DNA from: Bacteroidales bacterium
GTDB taxonomy: Bacteria; Bacteroidota; Bacteroidia; Bacteroidales; P3
Assembly: GCA_017480185.1 (NCBI GenBank)
Contig: JAFVBC010000027.1
Coordinates: 1 to 50,132, forward strand
Length of the DNA stretch: 50,132 bases
Direction of reading: 5' to 3'
Positions 34,251 to 42,240 of the stretch are shown here, in pieces. The translations under genes and the position numbers were made by a program. Below the pieces are notes generated by a model, which was given only the letters and a program-made list of their open reading frames with translations, had not been told where the DNA came from and ran no database searches. The stretch's first letter is position 1. Every line of letters starts with the position of its first letter.

Positions 34251-34255
34251 CTCCT
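34251..34255 (-). promoter_or_regulatory. Shine-Dalgarno of infC
   Basis: AGGAG, 9 nt before the proposed ATA start. SD sequences are rare in this phylum, which makes it informative for the start. The wider leader ATAGGAGAACC is shared with the DUF4295 gene. Confidence 0.7.
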
Positions 34256-34285
34256 ATGTTAATTATATTCTTTGTTACAGGGTGA

Positions 34286-36220
34286 CTATTGCATGACGGT
34301 TTTTATCTCGTCGTCTATTATTTTGGCAAATGCCTCGGCGGTCATTGCTCCAAGGTCGCCAGCTCCTTGTCGACGCACACTTATAGTGCCAGCCTCTATT
34401 TCTTTCTCGCCCAAAATCAGCATGAATGGTATTTTTGCCAATTCGGCATCGCGTATCTTTCGGCCAATCTTTTCGCTACGCTCGTCAATCGAGCCACGCA
34501 GACCGAGGTTTTCAAGATGCGTCTTCATGTCTTGTGCCTGGCCTATATATTTCTCGCTCACAGGGAGGAGGATAAACTGGTCGGGGGTGAGCCACAGTGG
34601 GAACTTGCCACCCGTGTGTTCAATCAGCACTGCACAGAAACGCTCCATCGATCCGAATGGGGCTCGGTGTATCATCACCGGACGGTGCTTTTGTCCGTCG
34701 CTGCCAATATATTCCAGACCAAAGCGCTCGGGCAGATTATAGTCTACCTGTATGGTGCCCAACTGCCAACGACGACCTATGGCATCTTTAACCATAAAGT
34801 CGAGTTTGGGTCCATAGAATGCGGCTTCGCCCAGCTCTACGCGAGCTTTAAGTCCCTTTTCCTGACAGGCCTCGACAATGGCTTGTTCGGCACGAGCCCA
34901 GTTCTCATCACTACCCACGTATTTAGTGGTGTTCTGTGGGTCGCGCAACGATATTTGTGCTTCAAAGTTCTCAAAACTCAATGCCTTGAAGATTATCTCA
35001 ATGATTTCCATCACTTTGATAAACTCCTCTTTCACTTGATCGGGGCGACAGAAGATGTGGGCGTCGTCTTGGGTAAACGAGCGCACGCGTGTCAGCCCGT
35101 GCAACTCTCCGCTCTGCTCGTAGCGATACACCGTGCCAAACTCTGCCACACGCAGTGGTAGGTCTTTATACGACATCGGCTCGTTCTTGTATATCATGCA
35201 GTGGTGCGGACAGTTCATGGGTTTCAGCAGGTACTCTTCTCCCTCTTCGGGGGTGGTGATGGGACGGAAACTATCGGCTCCGTAGTGATCCCAGTGGCCA
35301 CTGGTAACATACAGCTGCTTTCCTCCGATGTGTGGTGTCATGACCTGCTTGTAGCCATAACGTTTCTGTATCTTCGACAGGAAGTCTTGCAGGCGCAGAC
35401 GCAGGTCGGTGCCTTTGGGCAGCCATATCGGCAACCCCTTACCAACCATGTCGCTAAACATGAATAGCCCCATCTCCTTGCCAATCTTGCGGTGGTCGCG
35501 CTTCTTGGCCTCCTCCAACATGGTCAAGTATTCGTCAAGCTCTTTCTTTTTGGGGAACGAGATGGCATATATGCGAGTCAGTTGCGGACGATGCTCATCG
35601 CCACGCCAATAGGCACCCGCCAGACTTATCAGTTTCACAGCCTTTATCGGGCCAAAATCAGTCAAGTGCGGTCCACGGCAAAGGTCGGTAAAAGCTCCGC
35701 TGTCGTAAAAACTAATTTCGCCATCGTTCAACTCGCTGATGCGCTCCAATTTATACTGGTCGCCTTTCTTCGTAAAGTGGTCAATAGCCTCGGCTTTGCT
35801 AACCTCGCGACGTGTGATGGGCGTTTTGGCTTGCACCAACTCCATCATCTTCTTCTCAATCTTCGGAAAGTCTTCGCTCGATATTTGATAGTCGACAAAG
35901 TCGATGTCGTAGTAGAACCCATTTTCGATGGCCGGTCCAAATCCAAACTTCACGCCTGGATAGAGCAATTCTATGGCCGAAGCCAGCAAGTGAGCCGAGG
36001 TGTGCCAAAAGGTCTCCTTACCCTCTTCGTCGTTCCATGTCAGCAGTTGCACCGTGGCATCGCTGTTTATGGGGCGATAAAGTTCCACCACTTGATCGTT
36101 CACTTTGGCCGACAAAACGTTGCGAGCCAATCCCTCACTAATGCTTTTTGCTATGTCAAAAGCGGTTACGCCGGCCTCGTACTGGCGCACCGAACCATCT
36201 GGTAATGTTATGTTTATCAT
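34286..36220 (-). CDS. thrS: Threonyl-tRNA synthetase
   Basis: 644 residues from the ATG at 36220; the frame upstream of it crosses the promoter. Domains in order: TGS ([20 protein letters not shown]), the editing domain ([24 protein letters not shown]), then the class II core with [30 protein letters not shown] and [10 protein letters not shown], then the anticodon domain. First gene of the conserved thrS-infC-rpmI-rplT cluster. Confidence 0.97.
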   Translation of the reverse strand: MINITLPDGSVRQYEAGVTAFDIAKSISEGLARNVLSAKVNDQVVELYRPINSDATVQLLTWNDEEGKETFWHTSAHLLASAIELLYPGVKFGFGPAIENGFYYDIDFVDYQISSEDFPKIEKKMMELVQAKTPITRREVSKAEAIDHFTKKGDQYKLERISELNDGEISFYDSGAFTDLCRGPHLTDFGPIKAVKLISLAGAYWRGDEHRPQLTRIYAISFPKKKELDEYLTMLEEAKKRDHRKIGKEMGLFMFSDMVGKGLPIWLPKGTDLRLRLQDFLSKIQKRYGYKQVMTPHIGGKQLYVTSGHWDHYGADSFRPITTPEEGEEYLLKPMNCPHHCMIYKNEPMSYKDLPLRVAEFGTVYRYEQSGELHGLTRVRSFTQDDAHIFCRPDQVKEEFIKVMEIIEIIFKALSFENFEAQISLRDPQNTTKYVGSDENWARAEQAIVEACQEKGLKARVELGEAAFYGPKLDFMVKDAIGRRWQLGTIQVDYNLPERFGLEYIGSDGQKHRPVMIHRAPFGSMERFCAVLIEHTGGKFPLWLTPDQFILLPVSEKYIGQAQDMKTHLENLGLRGSIDERSEKIGRKIRDAELAKIPFMLILGEKEIEAGTISVRRQGAGDLGAMTAEAFAKIIDDEIKTVMQ

Positions 36221-36258
36221 CACTTTCTTGTGCCGAAGAGCTATTGTGTTCAGTCGCG

Positions 36259-36266
36259 CAAAGTTA
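36259..36266 (-). promoter_or_regulatory. -7 box of the thrS-infC operon
   Basis: TAACTTTG on the minus strand, 38 bp before the thrS ATG. Confidence 0.65.
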
Positions 36267-36390
36267 CGAACTTTATCTGTTGTGTGCAACATTTTATTTT
36301 AGTGGTCGGTGGGTTGCCGTTAATGCCACGCTTGTTGAGCATGGTTGAAGCTATCTTCGTCAGCAACCGTCCCCCTCGCCGACACATCAT

Positions 36391-36487
36391 GTAGGTATCA
36401 ACTAAGGATCAACTAAGTATCAAGTTAGGCTTTTAACGTTTATTAACCCTACAAGGTCCTTAGATGCTCCGTAGTTGATACCTACAT
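36391..36487. repeat. Inverted-repeat element with TTGATACTTAG units
   Basis: Perfect 14-bp arms GTAGGTATCAACTA (36391-36404) and TAGTTGATACCTAC (36472-36485). The left side continues with three 11-bp units and an AGGCTTTTAAC end that is, on the other strand, identical over 30 bp to 21288-21317. No ORF. Confidence 0.78.
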
Positions 36488-36570
36488 GGTACGTATATAG
36501 TGAGCTGCGAATATGGAATATGATTTGCAAATCACCATAGTTGGTTATTGCGCGAGCGGGAATGTGGGTG

Positions 36571-36674
36571 TACCTTTGCAACAGAAAATGGTCAGAATGG
36601 TTTGAATGAGGATTGTCCATTTTTTGTTTTAGGATTAAGGCATGGGGGCTACGCAATAAAACGTGGCCCCTTTG
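36571..36674 (+). ncRNA. Candidate small RNA or relic transcript
   Basis: A -7 box TACCTTTG (36571-36578) is followed about 70 bp later by a 9-bp hairpin, GGGGCTACG with CGTGGCCCC (36645-36670), then TTTG. No convincing ORF lies between. It could be a roughly 90-nt RNA, but the T tail is short. The rest of the spacer 36675-36853 shows nothing recognisable. Confidence 0.25.
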
Positions 36675-36853
36675 TTACAATCGCAATACCTATTTTAAGG
36701 CTATTGCGCCAACAACTCTCCTATGTCAAAGCATTCTTGATACTTCGCACCAACAGTGGGTGCATGCAATCATTCCCTGCTGCAACCTGCTCTTCAAAAT
36801 AGTGGCTTCGCAACAGTTTCTCAAAAAAAAATAATCTTTGAAAAAAAATATAG

Positions 36854-36861
36854 TAACTTTG
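36854..36861 (+). promoter_or_regulatory. -7 box of the DUF177-rpmF operon
   Basis: TAACTTTG, 9 bp before the DUF177 ATG. Confidence 0.65.
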
Positions 36862-36870
36862 CAAACTTAA

Positions 36871-37401
36871 ATGGCGAGAGAAATGGATAGAAACAATGCA
36901 ACGATTATTGTCCTTGATGACATAAAAACAGCGCGTTACGTATGCCACTTCGATCTCGACAAAGGGTTCTTTGACAGGTTTGAAAACGACGAGTTGATCG
37001 ACGGTAATGTGGCCGTTGGGATAGAGGCCGAGCGCGTTGGGCAAACCATCGTGGCGCGGTTGACGTTAGGTGGGAAAGTAATGGTGCCGTGTGATAGGTG
37101 TCTCGACCCCGTTGGGGTTGAAATCAGCGGCAACGAAACCCTCACCATACGCTTTGCCGACAATGCCGAAAACGACGATGCAAACGAAAACGAGATTGTG
37201 TTGTCACCCAACGCCAAAAGTGTAGACCTCTCGCAACGACTTTACGAGTATGTGGCTGTGCGTATTCCGCTGCGCCATGTTCACCTCGAAGGTCAATGCA
37301 ATGCTGGGATGCAGCAGCTGTTGCAAAACCACAGCAGTCAGACCAACTCAGACCCGTCGGACACCGACCCTCGTTGGGATGCCCTTAAAGACCTTATGTA
37401 G
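36871..37401 (+). CDS. DUF177 (YceD-like) protein
   Basis: 176 residues. It contains the DUF177 core with CDRCLDPVGVEISG and an acidic stretch (FADNAENDDANENEIVLS), and ends with the conserved DPRWDALKDL. YceD/DUF177 proteins lie directly before rpmF in most bacteria and are needed for normal 23S rRNA levels in some. The exact molecular role is unsettled. rpmF follows after 28 bp, as expected. Confidence 0.92.
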   Translation: MAREMDRNNATIIVLDDIKTARYVCHFDLDKGFFDRFENDELIDGNVAVGIEAERVGQTIVARLTLGGKVMVPCDRCLDPVGVEISGNETLTIRFADNAENDDANENEIVLSPNAKSVDLSQRLYEYVAVRIPLRHVHLEGQCNAGMQQLLQNHSSQTNSDPSDTDPRWDALKDLM

Positions 37402-37429
37402 AAAAAATAAAAAATAAAATAATAGTAAT

Positions 37430-37615
37430 ATGCCACATCCAAAACACAGATTCTCGCAAACGAGAACAGCCAAGAGAAGAACGCACGATGCGTTAGAGAA
37501 AGCTCAACTTACAACATGCAGCAACTGCGGTTCGCCGGTGATGTATCACCATGTGTGCCCCGAGTGCGGTTACTACAGAGGCAAACTGGCTATTGAGAAA
37601 AACGCCGAGGAATAG
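37430..37615 (+). CDS. rpmF: 50S ribosomal protein L32
   Basis: 61 residues. The start MPHPKHRFSQTRTAKRRTHD is typical, and CSNC and CPEC make a complete zinc site, so this is the zinc-binding (C+) form. Operon with DUF177. Confidence 0.96.
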   Translation: MPHPKHRFSQTRTAKRRTHDALEKAQLTTCSNCGSPVMYHHVCPECGYYRGKLAIEKNAEE

Positions 37616-37639
37616 ACCTTGCATTGTAAGTAAAACGAT

Positions 37640-37671
37640 AGAAAAGCCTTCTTTCACGGGGAGGCTTTTCT
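37640..37671 (+). terminator. Terminator of rpmF
   Basis: AGAAAAGCCT (37640-37649) pairs with AGGCTTTTCT (37662-37671). Confidence 0.7.
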
Positions 37672-37695
37672 GTTGAAACATCAGATGCCCACTCA

Positions 37696-38442
37696 GTGGA
37701 ACTCTTGATAGGCATACTTTCGGGTTTGGCGCTGTCGCTTTTTTTTAGCTTCGGCCCCGCCTTTTTTTCGCTGCTGCAAAACAGCATCCGACATGGCTTC
37801 AAGAAAGCCTTCTTGTTTGTGTGTGGTGTTAGTCTGAGCGACGTTATCATCGTGTTCCTCATGCTCACGGTGTTGCGCAACATTGACATGGACGCCACGC
37901 TGCACAACGTGTGGGTGTCGGTGATTGGTGCGGCAGTGATGGCCTATATAGGTTGGTGTACGTTCCGACAAAAAGCCAAGTCGATTAAGGACGAACGAGG
38001 CATGTCGCGCATGGCTTATAACAGCGACTCGCACTGGTATGAGTTGCTTCTGCACGGTCTTGCTCTCAATATACTCAACCCACTTATTTGGATCTACTGG
38101 ATTTCAATCATCACCTTCGTCTCGGGCGAAGTTGGTCTTTCGGTCAGTGAGCGCTATGTATTCTTTACCGGACTGCTTGCTGGCAACCTGCTTATGGATA
38201 TGCTTAAATGCCGACTTGCCTCATTGCTCAAGAAGTTCATAAACCACAATATGTTCAATATCTTCAACCGTATTGTGGGTGGTATCATGATGGCATTTGC
38301 TGTTTATCTCATTGGATCGATGATCCACTATCAAGCCACTAAAAACCAACACGAAACAAAGACAGAATTGCCCACCCAAAGTGAGGGAATAATTAAATCT
38401 TTGCACGACAATATTCCCCGTCAGGGAACGCCGCGCAAATAG
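37696..38442 (+). CDS. LysE/RhtB-family exporter
   Basis: 248 residues, with a GTG at 37696 as start (no in-frame ATG upstream). About six membrane segments; the first is LLIGILSGLALSLFFSFGPAFFSLLQNSI, in two parts, with the family GP motif. NILNPLIWIYWISII carries the conserved NP. The family exports amino acids or related compounds from the cytosol. The polar tail of about 35 residues after the last helix is longer than usual. Convergent with rubrerythrin. Confidence 0.85.
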   Translation: MELLIGILSGLALSLFFSFGPAFFSLLQNSIRHGFKKAFLFVCGVSLSDVIIVFLMLTVLRNIDMDATLHNVWVSVIGAAVMAYIGWCTFRQKAKSIKDERGMSRMAYNSDSHWYELLLHGLALNILNPLIWIYWISIITFVSGEVGLSVSERYVFFTGLLAGNLLMDMLKCRLASLLKKFINHNMFNIFNRIVGGIMMAFAVYLIGSMIHYQATKNQHETKTELPTQSEGIIKSLHDNIPRQGTPRK

Positions 38443-38460
38443 TGTTTGTTAACACACATA

Positions 38461-38505
38461 AATAAAGAAGGCCGCCCTTGTTTTTCAAGGGCGGCCTTCT
38501 TTATT
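38461..38505. terminator. Bidirectional terminator with a 20-bp perfect stem
   Basis: The arms at 38461-38480 and 38486-38505 are exact complements around TTTTT. Between the convergent LysE and rubrerythrin genes. Confidence 0.9.
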
Positions 38506-38521
38506 TATACCTATTAACGAT

Positions 38522-39064
38522 TTAATAGTTCTCAGCTTTGAGTTGGAAATAGCTTTGCGCATGGTTGCACACCGGGCACTCCTCTGGTGCTTTCTTACCT
38601 ATGACAATATGTCCGCAGTTAGAGCACTGCCATATCATGTCGCCATCGCGACTGAACACCACTCCGTCGTTAATATTCTGCAACAGTTTGCGGAATCTCT
38701 GTTCGTGCTCGCGCTCAATGGCTCCAACCATTTCAAATTTGTCAGCTATCTCGTCAAACCCTTCCTCGCGAGCTTCACGCGCCATGCGAGCATACATATC
38801 GGTCCACTCGTCGTTTTCACCATTGGCGGCATCAAGCAGGTTATCGGTGGTTGTTGGTACCTTGCCTCCGTGCAGATACTTGTACCATATCTCTGCATGT
38901 TCTTTCTCGTTTTTGGCAGTCTCCTCAAAAATATTGGAAATCTGCACATAGCCATCTTTCTTTGCCTTTGACGCATAGAAAGTGTACTTGTTTCTGGCCA
39001 TGCTCTCGCCAGCAAAAGCCTCCTTAAGATTTTGCTCGGTCTTTGTTCCTTTGATCTCTTTCAT
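38522..39064 (-). CDS. rbr: Rubrerythrin
   Basis: 180 residues. An N-terminal diiron four-helix bundle (EAFAGESMARNKYTFYA, ETAKNEKEHAEIW, GAIEREHEQRF) is followed by a C-terminal rubredoxin domain with CSNCG and CPVC. It reduces hydrogen peroxide in anaerobes, taking electrons from rubredoxin or NADH-linked partners. Length and motifs are standard. Monocistronic. Confidence 0.96.
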   Translation of the reverse strand: MKEIKGTKTEQNLKEAFAGESMARNKYTFYASKAKKDGYVQISNIFEETAKNEKEHAEIWYKYLHGGKVPTTTDNLLDAANGENDEWTDMYARMAREAREEGFDEIADKFEMVGAIEREHEQRFRKLLQNINDGVVFSRDGDMIWQCSNCGHIVIGKKAPEECPVCNHAQSYFQLKAENY

Positions 39065-39304
39065 AATCGTGTATATAATATGTATGTGTTGTGTTGTTGT
39101 ATTGATTCAACTAAATATTAGTTGTGAAACGGCCATCCTGCCCGAATATTGCATCCCGTATAATCCGCCATTCTAATTATTTTACATATTGCATTGGCTA
39201 AAAACGCTTGCGCTTATGTGAATTATTAAGTAATATTGCAAGCGATAATATCCCTATGAAAAGAGGGTAAAGGTGTTGAAATATAACTATTTAGCGCTTT
39301 ATGT

Positions 39305-41026
39305 ATGGCGAAAATATACCGAAAAAATATGTTTTATAAGGTTAAAAATACGGGAAAAGCGATAACCTGGATGACAGTTTTATTCTGTTTATTCACTTTT
39401 ATCGCTTGTACCAACGATAATGCTCATCGGTGGGCTATTCAGGCCGAGCCTTTTGCGGGCAATGGCACAAAGATGACTATCAACCAGCGTACAGCTTCGT
39501 GGGTGTCGGGCGATGCAGTAAAGATTAACAGCATCACTGCTCCCATTGTTGTTGATGGTGCAATGTCCTATCTTGATGGCGACATTCCCGAGGCAAATGT
39601 CTATCGTGCCATTTTCCCGGCATCGATTGCGCAGAGTGGTACGTTGGATGTTGATACCGTTACTGTAACACTTCCTTCGACCTACACCTATCACGAGAGT
39701 GGTGGCCTGCAGCAGTTAGATTTGCCTATGGTGGCTGTTGGCCGCGAGTTTCCGCTCACTTTTAAGCACCTCACAGCAGGAGTTATGATTGGCATTACCA
39801 ACTTAATAGATTATAGGCCGAGCACTGCAACTACAACCAATGCATATTATATTGATAAAATAGTGGTTAGTAGCGATGCCTATAGTCTATCGGGCACACG
39901 TGTGTTTGACATAACAAATGTCGATGGCATCGAGTCAAGGCAAAGCAATGACGCCGACACTATTGTTGAGATGGACTTCGCTAATGATGAAGTACTTGTG
40001 CTTCAGAATGCCACAAAAAATATCCTTGTCCCAGTGCTACCTGTCGGCACAAGTAATCATTTCTCGATTACGGTGAACGGACACATTAACTTGGTGCAAA
40101 CTAATGGTACGACCACCCGTCGAAGCTATGCTGTAAAAATGACGCAACAGGTAGGGGGCTCTTTAGGTAGAAATAAACTTGCGTATGCCCCAATGGAGTT
40201 GAATGACACCACTCGTCCAGATGCCTCTATGGCTTTTCGCCAAGTTGACGATACCGTATACATCCTTACTTCAGATGGTATGAAAATGGTATTCGATAGT
40301 TTACGAAGAGTGTCTACTTGGAAGAGTAAAAACATTGTGCTGAATACCGATGTTGAACTTCCAGGCCATACCATGAGGCCCATCGCAGGATTTAGCGGTA
40401 CTTTTGATGGCAGAGGGTATTCAATTTCTGGCATCACGTTGTATGATACATTAATAACAACCAGAAAGTTTGGCCTGTTTACAGATCCATCTAATGCTAT
40501 TACCCTTAAAAACCTTACGCTTAATGCTGTTATAAGGTATAATGTGGATAAATCTAAAACACATTATTATGGAGGCTTTGTAGGATATACAACAAAACCT
40601 GTCAATATTGATAATTGTACTGTGAAATTCGCAGCGTACAACTACAATGTTATTGCTGCTGCAAGCGATGTTGCTACAATAGACTTTGGTGGTATGGTTG
40701 GATATACGTCAGCTAATGTGAGTATCACCAATTGCGTAGTGTCTTTTAGCGATGCCACGCTAAAAATTGTGGGTTACAGCACAACAAAGACGAACATCTA
40801 TGCAACTGGACTTATAGGATATGCAACTGCGGCGGCAAACATAACATTGCAAAACAACGAGGTGAAGGAAGGGACGGTATCGTTTAGCAAATATAACAAT
40901 GGATACTTCTCTCAATATTTACGACATGCATCAGGAGGTTCAAGCACAATTAGTGGAAATACCTTTTCTGCTGTATTTAAAGATAAGAATGGAGCCTCTA
41001 TTTCCCTTACAAATCAAAATAATTGA
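39305..41026 (+). CDS. Surface lipoprotein, fimbrillin-like N-domain plus GLUG-type repeats
   Basis: 573 residues; the ATG at 39329 (residue 9) is an equally good start. The signal peptide ends in a lipobox at FIAC with Cys35. Residues about 45-300 resemble the fimbrillin family (WVSGDAVKINS, NVYRAIFPASIAQSG, FKHLTAGVMIGI). From about 355 come GLUG-like units: FSGTFDGRGYSISG, GGFVGYTTKPVNIDNC, GGMVGYTSANVSITNC and TGLIGYATAAANITLQ. This mix is typical of Bacteroidales cell-surface or pilus-associated lipoproteins. A small companion gene starts 8 bp downstream. The spacer 39065-39304 shows no clear promoter box. Confidence 0.82.
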   Translation: MAKIYRKNMFYKVKNTGKAITWMTVLFCLFTFIACTNDNAHRWAIQAEPFAGNGTKMTINQRTASWVSGDAVKINSITAPIVVDGAMSYLDGDIPEANVYRAIFPASIAQSGTLDVDTVTVTLPSTYTYHESGGLQQLDLPMVAVGREFPLTFKHLTAGVMIGITNLIDYRPSTATTTNAYYIDKIVVSSDAYSLSGTRVFDITNVDGIESRQSNDADTIVEMDFANDEVLVLQNATKNILVPVLPVGTSNHFSITVNGHINLVQTNGTTTRRSYAVKMTQQVGGSLGRNKLAYAPMELNDTTRPDASMAFRQVDDTVYILTSDGMKMVFDSLRRVSTWKSKNIVLNTDVELPGHTMRPIAGFSGTFDGRGYSISGITLYDTLITTRKFGLFTDPSNAITLKNLTLNAVIRYNVDKSKTHYYGGFVGYTTKPVNIDNCTVKFAAYNYNVIAAASDVATIDFGGMVGYTSANVSITNCVVSFSDATLKIVGYSTTKTNIYATGLIGYATAAANITLQNNEVKEGTVSFSKYNNGYFSQYLRHASGGSSTISGNTFSAVFKDKNGASISLTNQNN

Positions 41027-41034
41027 TTGGAAAC

Positions 41035-41244
41035 ATGAAAATACAATATACCCCCCCCATACTAACAGTCGTCGACTTCAGAACAGAAAGAGGTTATGCG
41101 TTCAGTTCGCTACAAGAAACCATTGATCAGCTGATAGACCGACAATCAACCACCAGTTCATTGGAACAATTCGAATATCAGTCGGGTTGGAGCCAAAGCG
41201 ATGGCGATGGCTTTTGGACAAACGGCAACGGTGGCTATTTCTAA
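41035..41244 (+). CDS. Small companion protein of the GLUG lipoprotein, with a C8 tract
   Basis: 69 residues from the ATG at 41035, 8 bp after the lipoprotein stop. The start MKIQYTPPILTVVDFRTERG resembles the short Bacteroidales proteins beginning K.Y.kP.i.vv..e.e.g that often accompany surface lipoproteins. The tail is rich in Gly, Asp and aromatics (SQSDGDGFWTNGNGGYF). No signal peptide or membrane segment. Codons 6-8 contain eight consecutive C (41051-41058), a tract prone to slippage; at C8 the frame is open. Function unknown. Confidence 0.65.
   Translation: MKIQYTPPILTVVDFRTERGYAFSSLQETIDQLIDRQSTTSSLEQFEYQSGWSQSDGDGFWTNGNGGYF
41051..41058. repeat. C8 homopolymer inside codons 6-8 of the small companion gene
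   Basis: Eight C. Loss or gain of one base would end the 69-residue frame early. Confidence 0.8.
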
Positions 41245-41293
41245 TATCCATGCAGAGTATGTGATCTCTTGTTAGTTTGCATTCTGTAAAACC

Positions 41294-41343
41294 AACGACA
41301 CATTTCCATTATCATTCAAAGATGATAATGGAAATGTGTCGTT
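41294..41343 (+). terminator. Terminator of the lipoprotein operon
   Basis: A perfect inverted repeat with 22-bp arms around TCAAAG, running into GTTTCAT. Confidence 0.85.
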
Positions 41344-41410
41344 TCATGTATGTATCATAGAGGGATTGGAGTGAGTGGTATGTGCCCTTTTAAGTGTGAA
41401 GTAGAGTGGG

Positions 41411-41575
41411 GGAGGGATTTGTATAGTGCGTCATAAAATATGGGTGGGGATTTATACAATGCGTCATAAATGGAGAGAAGCAATTTATAGATGCATCATA
41501 AAAAAGGAAGTGAAAGATTTATATAACGCATCATAAAATAGAGAAGGGAATTTATATATGCGTCATAAAACAAAC
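41411..41575. repeat. Degenerate 33-bp tandem repeat, five units
   Basis: TGCGTCATAAA or a one-base variant occurs at 41427, 41460, 41492, 41526 and 41559, that is every 32-34 bp. Each copy is preceded by an ATTTATA-like stretch and followed by a purine-rich stretch. No ORF of note. It fills the gene-free stretch 41344-41567 between two terminators. Confidence 0.8.
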
Positions 41576-41612
41576 AAGGGTGGAGATTTACACATCTCCA
41601 CCCTTGTTTGTT
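41568..41612. terminator. Terminator after the rpmG-DUF4295 operon or repeat array
   Basis: AAACAAACAAGGGTGGAGAT is mirrored by ATCTCCACCCTTGTTTGTTT. Confidence 0.8.
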
Positions 41613-41670
41613 TATTTGTTTGCCAACGTGCCTGCAGGTACAGTGCACGTGACGTATTTTGATTGGCTGC

Positions 41671-41826
41671 TTATTTCTTCTTAAGGTACTCTTGTACGTT
41701 GTCAGAGGGGACTATTTCCTCTTTGAATACGTATGCATTAGTCTTGGGTGAACGCACCATGCGTATCACTTTTGCATAGCTTTTACCTGTTGAAGTTTTC
41801 AGTGTAGCAACAACTTTTTTTGCCAT
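41671..41826 (-). CDS. DUF4295 small protein
   Basis: 51 residues, basic: MAKKVVATLKTSTGKSYAKV at the start and VPSDNVQEYLKKK at the end. DUF4295 is a Bacteroidota-specific protein always near rpmG and is probably ribosome-associated; the role is unproven. It has a strong Shine-Dalgarno (AGGAG, 41837-41841), which is rare in this phylum, in a leader ATAGGAGAACC identical to that of infC. It lies 26 bp after rpmG. Confidence 0.9.
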   Translation of the reverse strand: MAKKVVATLKTSTGKSYAKVIRMVRSPKTNAYVFKEEIVPSDNVQEYLKKK

Positions 41827-41852
41827 GGTTCGGTTCTCCTATAGTGTTGTTT

Positions 41853-42041
41853 TTACTTGATTTCTTTGTGTACGGTAACCTTCTTCAAGTACGGGTTGTA
41901 CTTCTTCAGTTCAAGACGTTCTGGGGTGTTTTTTTTGTTTTTGGTGGTAACATAACGGCTCATTCCAGCCACACCACTGGTCTTCTGTTCGGTGCATTCG
42001 AGGATTACCTGCACTCTTGCGTCTTTATTTTTCTTTGCCAT
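41853..42041 (-). CDS. rpmG: 50S ribosomal protein L33
   Basis: 62 residues: [20 protein letters not shown], then [20 protein letters not shown]. It lacks the paired CxxC motifs of the zinc-binding form, so it is the C- (zinc-independent) type. First gene of the unit with DUF4295. Confidence 0.96.
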   Translation of the reverse strand: MAKKNKDARVQVILECTEQKTSGVAGMSRYVTTKNKKNTPERLELKKYNPYLKKVTVHKEIK

Positions 42042-42126
42042 GTTGTTTGTTTTTCGGGGTTAATCAACTGGTTTGCACGAAAGAAAGAGCATCAACATTC
42101 AATTCCTGCAAAGGCTAAATCGAATG

Positions 42127-42134
42127 CAAATTTA
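42127..42134 (-). promoter_or_regulatory. -7 box of rpmG-DUF4295
   Basis: TAAATTTG on the minus strand, 85 bp before the rpmG ATG. Confidence 0.5.
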
Positions 42135-42193
42135 CATCTTTTTCTGCATTGGGCAAATTTTTTTTAAGAATATGATGTGTGTCTAAAAAGATG

Positions 42194-42221
42194 TGGGCGC
42201 ACATTCTTAAATGTGCGCCCA
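42194..42221 (-). terminator. Terminator of the pgpH-yfhO operon
   Basis: TGGGCGCACAT pairs with ATGTGCGCCCA around TCTTAA. On the minus strand it is followed by CTTTTTAG. Confidence 0.75.
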
Positions 42222-42240
42222 CCAGATTGGTTAGATGATG

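Noticed and set aside
36613..36834. A 73-codon plus-strand frame in the spacer before DUF177
   Set aside because: It has a TTG start, no promoter placement, no domain and several overlapping alternative frames of equal quality, so it looks like chance.
41411..41575. A CRISPR array
   Set aside because: The 33-bp periodic units are degenerate, with an 11-bp core and similar intervening sequence, so there are no unique spacers. No cas gene is present.
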